From: a virus
DNA: 54,722 bases
Direction: 5' to 3' (one strand)
IMG/VR virus record: IMGVR_UViG_3300017751_000022
Span: 1 to 54,722 of that record
Shown: positions 38,201 to 45,800 of the stretch, piece after piece
Numbering within the stretch: the first letter of the stretch is position 1
Layout of the letters: each line of letters opens with the position of its first letter
The notes under the pieces: model-generated
Seen by the model: only the letters and a program-made list of their open reading frames with translations
What the model was told of the DNA's origin: nothing
Databases searched by the model: none
Made by a program: the position numbers and the translations under genes

Positions 38201-38971
38201 ATACGATGGAAATCTTGATGTTTGATCTTTTTGAATTACAGGTGTTGTTCCAGGAACTGCAGCATCCTCGCCATCAATTCGCAACCATTGACCTGATTTA
38301 TATACAGGATCGTTTAACGGCACCCATGCATCTGATCCGTCAATTTCTAATTCAGTTTCTGCGTAAGCAACAGTATCAAAATAACTGTCATTTACATTGC
38401 CTTCATCAAATGTTGTGCCATATGTATTAAAGTATCTAGCAAAGTTTCCATCAAAGAAATCTTCTACTCTATCATCGGTATAGTATAAATTAGATCCTTG
38501 AGGATCTTCTCTAAGAACGCTCGTATCAAGGATAACAGAACCAAGGCTTTGAATAACGCCTTGATTCAAACTTAGTTGATCATATATTAAATCAGTGCCT
38601 TGTCCTTCGGTTGTTCTTGTACTTACATACCCACCGCCGGCGCCGTTGTCATTAGATAAATCAAATAATGATGTAGGCGAATTGTCATTAAAATATTGCT
38701 CTGTATAAGTTTCGAAATACGCCTTATTTGCTCCACCCAATGTTCCTGCATCTAGTGCTAAAGGATCACCTTGTCCGGGAGTGTAAGCATTTAAAGCGGT
38801 TACCATGAGCGCAGTATTATCGTTACCGAATGTATCAGCATCTACGATAATGTCTTTCAGTGTGTCAAATGTGATCTTTAAAGACAGATTTTGATCAACA
38901 TCTGAAACAACAAATACATCACTACCTGCTAATGTGCTTGTGGGATTTAATTGAGTAAATTTTATTGACAT
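35228..38971 (-). CDS. Beta-helix tail fibre with two HGL modules
   Basis: A 1247-residue protein. The head (MSIKFTQLNPTSTLAGSDVF then VVSDVDQNLSLKITFDTLKD) is an attachment motif common in T4-like marine fibres. It is followed by the T4-like stalk motif NLYYTDDRVEDFFDGNFARY. Residues about 635-830 are right-handed beta-helix-like, with short N/G-rich coils (GGRLSNTSFVGFDIDGNACN, AGNLRITSCEVADSGVTDRH, GVIEGNIISGCGSGLLVFGS), as in pectate-lyase-fold spikes. No catalytic triad can be assigned. HGL modules are at about 311-396 and 947-1032. A late promoter at 39004-39011 begins this unit, which continues through the LRR adhesin. Possible glycan-degrading or glycan-binding spike (inference). Confidence 0.7.
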   Translation of the reverse strand: MSIKFTQLNPTSTLAGSDVFVVSDVDQNLSLKITFDTLKDIIVDADTFGNDNTALMVTALNAYTPGQGDPLALDAGTLGGANKAYFETYTEQYFNDNSPTSLFDLSNDNGAGGGYVSTRTTEGQGTDLIYDQLSLNQGVIQSLGSVILDTSVLREDPQGSNLYYTDDRVEDFFDGNFARYFNTYGTTFDEGNVNDSYFDTVAYAETELEIDGSDAWVPLNDPVYKSGQWLRIDGEDAAVPGTTPVIQKDQTSRFPSYQKGQVVRIYNAETNDDNITIENSLVTIGQVFGFVDATNTQLSKSFSAVSATIADNSIIEIVDGNGAPVAHGLLDGDPVIYSRNGSSNTVVPGLVDGATYYVGLVDGEASQLQLATNADNANSDQFIALGTGGTGDQFLTPIKAPTGSIPYQPITYYTAEWDMLNGHITPMNPSGINVNVSHPSSVTDNEEIKNYLVIDNERILKDFGVENFVKLNFTHTNSVTGANENGPSPGKGILVYRSVGQINSTDPDVQGAAKLIAVLGPKDLQGNSFIDYHTDDILDYSKKLQGDNSYNATNTVHFKPQIKPSVYGLGWVDRQIEDVVYQDPLNPATSEFIRIKLDNAVVAKTGSQAGVWISHDNTQSIRNAISTNSSTGRKAIQLNPKNYIISEIEVPSNFSVNGFPYSTKLTKLPWSGYAQGGSSGGMIAVTGGRLSNTSFVGFDIDGNACNQIMFDDAADSGLNYTFNFGALSDKVLMDKIRLHSPIGGGVYATGAGNLRITSCEVADSGVTDRHVFSPLIADGGTNSFIASNRFENFTDALDVSITDKGVIEGNIISGCGSGLLVFGSRFMVTSPNVLTGPGGEFLPNPDAYNSEYDSINVDLYGPSISSSAISPGQTYQSGPFKYQENGEVYDLSGSELRYRLFAVEKDAEGQESIWLHDLIAPHTNYSTNPPVDDIKMTFNPGDSTQIDAGNKTITFNLPATVASHGFTAGDPVKYTTTDTAYSSLDPAVQYFVYPNSDTEITLYTSQTNAINNSASGKVTLAVSTTAGTHKIERSAYINMGSYYSSDNPSTEGGFQFAIPPSSIDKIKDVGGIYSYNYLKAADAAGAGTNTIYHLDGNGVPASTLSNKNHVGLGWSASITQWLSPAGIIQNTAAAGQQATWSNQYVDPGDGLTYADYTVKVKDYKYLSVGLKVRPAAAGSTPHLEFVASGGVAASYGVIKSITQVDATTVTVVIKWQDANLNNNTAIPGVGGTLEVEDVFVIATGRIK

Positions 38972-39003
38972 TTATCCTTGCCTTTTATTTTGTAATATAT
39001 GTT

Positions 39004-39011
39004 TATTTATA
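39004..39011 (-). promoter_or_regulatory. T4-type late promoter TATAAATA
   Basis: Exact TATAAATA on the minus strand in a 60-base gap, 32 bases before the ATG at 38971. Unlike three others it does not contain a stop codon of the upstream gene, which ends at 39032. Confidence 0.7.
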
Positions 39012-39031
39012 ATATTTGTGTGAGTTTAGTT

Positions 39032-41173
39032 TCATCGGGATCTGCTTGTATAGTATTGACCATCATTAACGCCATAAACTTTATTTCCATCTTTTTCTAC
39101 CTGAATGCCTCTATCAGTATTAGGTATGGTACCTTTGACGGGATCCACGTATGGCCACTGGTAAAATGGACCATTTGCGGCCACATGAGCAGCGTATGCA
39201 GCTTGATAGTCGTAATTAATAAATAATGCTTTTCCTGGGTTGCCGCCATCGGAATTTTCGTTAGAATTCGCACCTAGACCCCTTCCGCCAGTTCCACCGA
39301 ATCCTCCGCCGCCGCCGCCGGCACCAATGGCTTGACCATTCTCTCCAGATTTGCCTGCAACTTGCCCATCACCACCAAATCTTTTCCCTGAGGAGGTAGC
39401 AGTGCTAAAAAATGTTTGAATACCCTTAACCCAACTTTGAGTACTGAAGCTGTTCCCGCCTGGTGCACCACTTTGCACATATGCCAAGGAAAAGGCAGAT
39501 TGTTCTGTATTAAAAAATCCAGGTATTGCTTTTTCCGTCCACCTAACGCCATGATGCCTTGAATATCGGCCGGCGCTACCACCGGTGCCACCCGTGGCAT
39601 AACTGCCGTAATCTTGCAGTGATGAAGCAGTAATACGCCCATCAGAAGAGGTAACTGTGTATTTCGTCCAACGGCCTTGGTTGTATATTATATTACCTTT
39701 AATTGTGACAGTTGTATAACTTTCAGATAGCTCAGTAACACTTTTCCAACAAGTGAAACAAGAACTGTCATTTCCACGATCTTGTTCACCTAAAACATGT
39801 TGATGATTAGTTCGATACGGACTCTTACCTTGTGAATCCTGACTGAATTCTCTATCTCCTCCCACGTCATAGTCGGTAATCCATCCGCCGCCGCAACCGC
39901 CACTAAGGGATAATACGTTAGTGAAAATTTGTACGTCTTGATAATCAGACCTGTCATTATACGCATCATACTTAAATGAATCTGTTTGATACCATAGTGC
40001 CTTTTCTCTTCCAGAAGGCTTAGCATTTATGCTTTCGATTTTAGCATTAGCGGGTATGTTGTGTGTAGATCCTTTAACATCCCATAAAGAACCGCCTCCA
40101 CGTCCATGTCCAGCACCGCCTCCGCCGCCACAACCCATTCTGACAAGCTGGTTGCCGGAACCAGAGGAGAAAAGCCCAGCACCTCCGCCTCCGCCGCCGC
40201 CGCCAATTTGATTTTCTTTCTGTTTATTGCTCGAAAGATTATCGCCGTCTACGGCTTCTCTAAAATCTATTGCACAATACTCGAACGGATGATCTATGTA
40301 TATAGCATGCCCACCATCACCGCCTCTGCGGGAGGCGGGTGAATAAGCAGTATCTGTTACTGTTCCGCCATCTCCTCCAGCGCCATGGAAATTGCATCCG
40401 ATAAATTGAAAATTCATTTCAATAGTTTGCCATTCAGATCGAGCAGAGTAATTGGAATTTAGTGTAAATGCTGCTACAGCCGTATCAATTGACCAGAAAG
40501 TGACATTGATGAATTTTATACTAACAGCACCGACATCTCCGGTAATCGCTTTAAAGTCTGCATTATTACTTATTGCTCGAATAACGTCAAAATTTTCATA
40601 TTCTTTGTCTTTATATTCGAGCTCAAAAATAGAATATCGTTCTCTTACTGTTAAATTGCCGGACCCATCAACTTTTTTTGCGCCGTAGAAATCAGAAAAT
40701 GATATTCCGTTCGCATCAGATTTATCAGGAATATAAATGTTAGTATCTCTGCGTCTACGTATTCTATAATAAGATGCTCCGCCTGATGTTGTGATAACAA
40801 CAGAGTCAACCTCATATACCCATCCGTTGTGTACGAAAGATCCGCCTGGAGATACTTCAAATTCAGTTGCAGTACTGATCTTAGAACCTAAATCTGATTC
40901 ATTATAAAGGACTTCTAAATGATTTGCAGTTGTCACTGAACGAACTCTTGCCCAGTTCGCAGTGTTTGTTCCCAAATTGCCTTCATACCAAGTGTCTTCA
41001 TAATCTAATTCATATCGACCGACTTTTACACGGCTGCCGCCACGAAAATACTCGCCTAAAGAAGGGTTGGAATCGCCTGTAAATTCTGCTTTGATCTCAG
41101 ACATCTTTAAAGATGAGGTCGGATCAAAGGTTGCAGCATTTCCGTCTGAATCTATATATGACTTAATGGTCAT
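39032..41173 (-). CDS. Glycine-rich adhesin, gp38-like polyglycine domain
   Basis: A 713-residue protein. The N-terminus (SLKMSEIKAEFTGDSNPSLG then EYFRGGSRV) is the 'MSeIkaEFg...sLgeYyRGG' motif of phage fibre tips. GISFSDFYGAKKVDGSGNLT at about 156-174 is a second such motif. From about 264 there are glycine runs typical of polyglycine-helix adhesins: GGGGGGGGAG at 324-333, CGGGGGAGHGRGGG at 348-361, SGGCGGGW at 424-431 and GAGGGGGGFGGTGGRGLG at 617-634, with loops rich in Tyr, Trp and His between them. This resembles the design of T-even gp38 receptor-binding adhesins (structural analogy, not proven homology). Four or more Cys near Gly runs could form disulfides. It lies 11 bases after the S74 fibre gene and probably forms a fibre tip. 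Confidence 0.7.
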   Translation of the reverse strand: MTIKSYIDSDGNAATFDPTSSLKMSEIKAEFTGDSNPSLGEYFRGGSRVKVGRYELDYEDTWYEGNLGTNTANWARVRSVTTANHLEVLYNESDLGSKISTATEFEVSPGGSFVHNGWVYEVDSVVITTSGGASYYRIRRRRDTNIYIPDKSDANGISFSDFYGAKKVDGSGNLTVRERYSIFELEYKDKEYENFDVIRAISNNADFKAITGDVGAVSIKFINVTFWSIDTAVAAFTLNSNYSARSEWQTIEMNFQFIGCNFHGAGGDGGTVTDTAYSPASRRGGDGGHAIYIDHPFEYCAIDFREAVDGDNLSSNKQKENQIGGGGGGGGAGLFSSGSGNQLVRMGCGGGGGAGHGRGGGSLWDVKGSTHNIPANAKIESINAKPSGREKALWYQTDSFKYDAYNDRSDYQDVQIFTNVLSLSGGCGGGWITDYDVGGDREFSQDSQGKSPYRTNHQHVLGEQDRGNDSSCFTCWKSVTELSESYTTVTIKGNIIYNQGRWTKYTVTSSDGRITASSLQDYGSYATGGTGGSAGRYSRHHGVRWTEKAIPGFFNTEQSAFSLAYVQSGAPGGNSFSTQSWVKGIQTFFSTATSSGKRFGGDGQVAGKSGENGQAIGAGGGGGGFGGTGGRGLGANSNENSDGGNPGKALFINYDYQAAYAAHVAANGPFYQWPYVDPVKGTIPNTDRGIQVEKDGNKVYGVNDGQYYTSRSR

Positions 41174-41184
41174 TTGTAATAACC

Positions 41185-42714
41185 TTATTTGTTATTTTTT
41201 AAATCTTGCACTTGTTGTTGCAGTTCTTTAATTGCCTCAATAAGTAGTGCAATAGTGTTGTCATACCTAACTGCTTTTTTGCCATCATTTGTTTCATAAA
41301 CTGCTTCAGGTAACACTTGCTCTAACTCCTGAGCAATCACGCCAGGAACTCGACCCTTTTCAGGTGAATCAATATAATTAAACGTGTAACCTGAAATAGA
41401 ACTTACTTTATCGAGAGCATTCTGTATAGGTTCAATATTTTCTTTTAATGATTCATCAGATGCAGTGCCAAATGCAGTAATATCACCTTGACAAATTAAA
41501 TTTCCAGTTGTCGTTTCAAATTCAAACTTAACCGTATCGCCAGTTGCATTATCACCAATTACAACTCTATTTTTTGATTTTAAAATCAGATCTGGGCATG
41601 TTGCAATTATATTGAAGTTGTCATCAGCAGCATTTTGGCCTTTGTCGTACATAATATATGATTCGCCAGATAAATGCTCTCCGGCTGCTGCTACATTACT
41701 TCGACCGAATGATAACTTAATATCATCACCGACTTTAAGGCCGTTACCTGAAATCGTTGACCTTTGTGCATTAGAAGATGGATTTGACAAAACAAATCCG
41801 CCTAAGTCAATCGAACTTGCTGCGGTTACGTGGCCATACGAATCAAATGTTAAATTAGTAACTGCTTGACCCGATGAAGTATCTGATGCTACAGTCGCAG
41901 GAGTATAGTGATCTATAACATTAGTGCTATTAATTGTTGTGAATCCATCAGAGGCCGCAATAACGGTGTTATCACCAGTCGCTACTGTGCCTATAAGACC
42001 TCCACCCAAAAATACTTCAGTTGTATCGCCTCCAACTCCTGCACCCAATGACAATCGTGCTGTTACATCAGCAGAACCATTGATAGAAAATGTCCCTATA
42101 ACATCTGATGCAACATCATCTACCGTCCCAAATGTAATTGTTCGTGTGTTTGCCCAAGCGGTGGCTGTAGCCGCAGCAATATCATCTGGCAAAATTGTGT
42201 TACTTATCTCTATATTAGTGCCCGATACTATACCTTTTGTTCCTGTACCTAAAGGACCTGATGGTTGTGCAATTGTAAGTTCGGTTTCAGGTTGGCTATT
42301 AACAGCATTACGACCAATTATTTGAAATTTAGTATGTGTTGATTCGTGTGGGCCCATGCGCCATGTATCCACATACACATCGTTACCTGCATCACTATCA
42401 CCTTGATCCTCAAAATATTGAAACTGTAAACTTGAATTGTCACCTGCTTTTGGAACACGAATCGTTTGTGTCTTTGTTGTGAATAATGCATCGACAACAA
42501 TATCAGTTCCTGAGTGCGGTTCAATTAAATTAGTTTTAACCCTATCTTCAGTTTCTAAAAATTGATCAACATAAATTGAACTATTATTGTTTTGATCAGC
42601 GCCGCCCATCGTAACAACATTCGACAGAGATGCTCCAATAGAATTTGTCCTATTCAGCCAATCTTGAAATGTTTGATCAGCTGTTATGTTAGTTGTAAAA
42701 GAATTAATCGCCAT
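41185..42714 (-). CDS. Tail fibre with C-terminal S74 intramolecular chaperone
   Basis: A 509-residue fibre whose last 95 residues are an S74 peptidase / intramolecular chaperone domain: TASDESLKENIEPIQNALDK, ISGYTFNYIDS, GVIAQELEQVLPEAVYETND, KKAVRYDNTIALLIEAIKEL, and a coiled-coil tail (QQQVQDLKNNK). The known Ser-Lys dyad of the family maps to Ser419 and Lys424 (spacing of five, as expected), so the trimeric chaperone should cut itself off after folding the fibre. The N-terminal part has beta-rich stalk sequence (MAINSFTTNITADQTFQDWL, then NRTNSIGASLSNVV, a motif common at heads of marine phage fibres). It overlaps the upstream 64-residue gene by 11 bases. The S74 assignment is strong; the receptor is unknown. 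Confidence 0.85.
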   Translation of the reverse strand: MAINSFTTNITADQTFQDWLNRTNSIGASLSNVVTMGGADQNNNSSIYVDQFLETEDRVKTNLIEPHSGTDIVVDALFTTKTQTIRVPKAGDNSSLQFQYFEDQGDSDAGNDVYVDTWRMGPHESTHTKFQIIGRNAVNSQPETELTIAQPSGPLGTGTKGIVSGTNIEISNTILPDDIAAATATAWANTRTITFGTVDDVASDVIGTFSINGSADVTARLSLGAGVGGDTTEVFLGGGLIGTVATGDNTVIAASDGFTTINSTNVIDHYTPATVASDTSSGQAVTNLTFDSYGHVTAASSIDLGGFVLSNPSSNAQRSTISGNGLKVGDDIKLSFGRSNVAAAGEHLSGESYIMYDKGQNAADDNFNIIATCPDLILKSKNRVVIGDNATGDTVKFEFETTTGNLICQGDITAFGTASDESLKENIEPIQNALDKVSSISGYTFNYIDSPEKGRVPGVIAQELEQVLPEAVYETNDGKKAVRYDNTIALLIEAIKELQQQVQDLKNNK

Positions 42715-42898
42715 TTTTTTCTATCTCTTCTATTCTAAGTTTTAAATTTTCAACGCACAATTCAAGCCTTTCAACTTTCTGTATTAGTTGGCGGTGGTCT
42801 GTTTCCTTTTGCATTCTAATCCGTGCAGCATTATATTGCACATTGTCTGTATTGACTAGAGCCTGGGAATCTGTTCTTGTAAGATTAAGTGATTTCAT
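42704..42898 (-). CDS. Small coiled-coil protein
   Basis: 64 residues, highly charged. Residues about 28-60 (RMQKETDHRQLIQKVERLEL then CVENLKLRIEEIEK) form heptads with Leu/Ile/Val at a and d positions, so a dimeric or trimeric coiled coil is likely. Its ATG overlaps the stop of the 1830-residue gene (TAATG at 42896-42900), and its end overlaps the S74 fibre start by 11 bases. No good ribosome site is visible, so translation is probably coupled. It could be a fibre-assembly chaperone or a short tail-fibre bundle (inference from size, coil and position next to a trimeric fibre). It is well placed and free of rare features, so I believe it is a real gene. Confidence 0.6.
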   Translation of the reverse strand: MKSLNLTRTDSQALVNTDNVQYNAARIRMQKETDHRQLIQKVERLELCVENLKLRIEEIEKNGD

Positions 42899-45800
42899 TA
42901 TGTCAACGCTATCGCTCGGTAATCATACACATGTGGGAACAGATTTGTGCCTGATGATGACCCAGAGTGTTTCAATACAATTTTAATCTGGAAGGCATCA
43001 AAGAACTCAAAAGGTAACCCACTGCTATCTGTTGTATCACCTTCCGTTAATGTATATTCAAATTCACGATAATCAGATGTGTTAGCTGACGATGAGAACA
43101 TATCAGTCGAGGCATTCACTAATGACTCCCAATCAGAGTAATTGTCAGGATTATTAGGATACAAGAATCTCGCTTGAACGTCAATTACTGTCCCTGTAGG
43201 TCTGAATGCTGATAACAATACCTTTAACCCATGTGCAGGAACGCCAGGATCTAATACAATTTGTTTTGATACGTATTTAGATGTATTAGATTCTAAATCA
43301 TCAATTGTATAGTTGTATGCTTGTATTGTTGACAGAGCATTATCAATTACAGGAGTAACAAATCGATACCCGCCGTTGTTAAGATCTAATCTTAATCTAA
43401 ATCGATCAACATCACCAGTTGTATCTTCGGTTAATAGATTTTGTCTTGAAGGAATAAATCTTTGTTCAGCGGTTAGATAAGTTGTTGAATGTAGACCAAT
43501 ACCTTGCCCAATTTCTGTATCAGCATCAGCATCAGCAGGAACAGGTCCTTTGAACAGTCCTAATTCTGTAGATGTTCGCAAAGTATTCTGTTGCATAACA
43601 AATGGTTGCATATATGATACAGGTGCATTGAATACACTAGTTACATCTGCAGTCGCACCAGAAATTGATCCGATGAGTTGCTGATTTGCAGAAAACAGAT
43701 TTGTTGCAGTTGTTGTACTTTCTTTAATATGTATTGTTGTTCTTTGTTTATCATTAAAGTATGATACCTTGCCGCCGATTGCTAATTTAATATCAACAAC
43801 AACAGAGTCATCTGTGATTGTACCTCTAACAGGCGCTTCCCTTAACGTGACAACTTGCCCCGATCCGTTAGCATTATCAGATATGTCGGTGATTACGGAT
43901 ACGTGTCGATAAACGCTTCCTGTTGCAAATGAAATCTGTATCATATCACCTTCTGAGAAACTAAGTATCGTTGCATCACTTGTAGCAACAACAATCTTAT
44001 TAACATAGTCAGGATTTGACGGAGCAGAAAAATACAATGTCCCTGAATTAGTAGATCCTTCAAGCGCATACGCATATTCATCGTTCCTAAAGAATTCATT
44101 TGTTGAAGTGCCTGCAGTTGCATTTACGATATTAATAAATTCCATATCATTCGGTACAAGATCAACATGCCCACCGGTTGTAGAGAAAACTGATTTATAC
44201 AAAGTAAACTTAATGTCTTCGTTTTGATATGATTGCCACGCTTTGTTATTTGTTGATGTGAACAACATACCTGAACCCCAGTCAGATGATATTTGCACAC
44301 TTTCATCAGTGATACTGTTTTCACCAACTTTAGCAGTATAGATAAAGTAATCAGGATCTGTTGCATCTGGTTCGATAACAATAGCGTATTCTTTACCCAC
44401 TTCAAGTTTTACCGGATTATCAAATAATACCTTAGTTGCCGTAGACGCATCATCTGAAGTTGTAATTTGACTCCAGTCGACATGCTTTTCACCGAATTGT
44501 AAAACTTTTGCAGTAGGATATCCGTTCTCAACTTCTCTTAATTGAACAACGACACCATTACGTCTGTCAGCAGGTGATTTCTTCTTAAACCATAGATCAA
44601 GTTCATCGATGAATACAAACGAAGCATATTCTGCTTGTGCAGGTTGAATGCTAAATGTTTGCGCTAATGGATCATCATTGAACCACCATCTACGTGTCCA
44701 CGGGAAAAATCTCCTGATCGGTGTTTGAGGAGCAGGTGCCGGAGCAGGCGGCGGTGGCGGTGGCGGAACAAATTCTCGCACTTCACGATCTGTTGTGAAT
44801 GTTGATGAACCTACATCAAAATCAAGCGATCTAACATCGCTACCGATGCTTGTTGTGTTCATAGCAAAACTATATGCTCTGTATGTCTCTTTCGCAATAG
44901 AAGTACCTGCGGATTCAATACTACCAAATTGATCAGAGTCAGAAATAATTAGATCAGCATCACCGACAAAGAATGTTCTTGGTGGCAGTTGGAACACGGC
45001 AAATAATCTGCCGTATTCGTCCGAAGTAACAGCATCGCCACGATCACCAACGGAAAATACATCTGTTGCCTTTATACTTCTTGTGGTCAAATCATTTTCA
45101 TATACACCGCCAGGTGCAACATGAACAGAAACAGGAACATCATCGAAATAGAAATAATGTCTAGTATTTGGTCGCAATCCGCCAACGGCAACTTTTATAA
45201 CCTTAGAATTCATATAAGGTTTCATTGTGAAGTCAGTAAGATACGAACCCAAATCTTGTTGCGTACTAAACGCATTCATTTGCAATGTATCAGTTCTGAA
45301 TGTATCAGTAGTAGTTGTTACACGGAAGTTTCCTTCCATTGCACTGCTTGTTTGAGAGTTTGTTTGTGTTGTAGTTGTTAATGGAACAAACTCTTGAATA
45401 TTATCAACAAGATCAGTTAAAGGTGATTCTAGATCGATATTGATTGTTACATCAGGATTTTCTGTTACATCATACTCAGCATCAAATCTTGGGAACATCG
45501 ATACGTTACCCTTGTATTTGTAGAAGTTAGACGCTAAGTTTCTGAATGTCGTTGCATATTCTTGTGCTAATAATTCTTCTTTTTGTGCTGCTTGTCGCAA
45601 TGTTGTCACATCATCAAACGATGTTATATTATTTGACGAACCTGAATCAACTTTAAGATCAACAGGGAACTGATGCACTTTAGGTGTTAAAACAGTTGCT
45701 CCCTTATCAATAGAAGCGTTGAATGCACTATCAGCCAAATCAGCAACTTTTAAGTTACGGAATTGATCAACCAAGATTCCGTTTTTGAATCTGTTATTTC

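Noticed and set aside
40120-40210. The GC-rich repeat CCGCCGCCG region as a DNA repeat element
   Set aside because: It is explained by glycine codons in the polyglycine adhesin.
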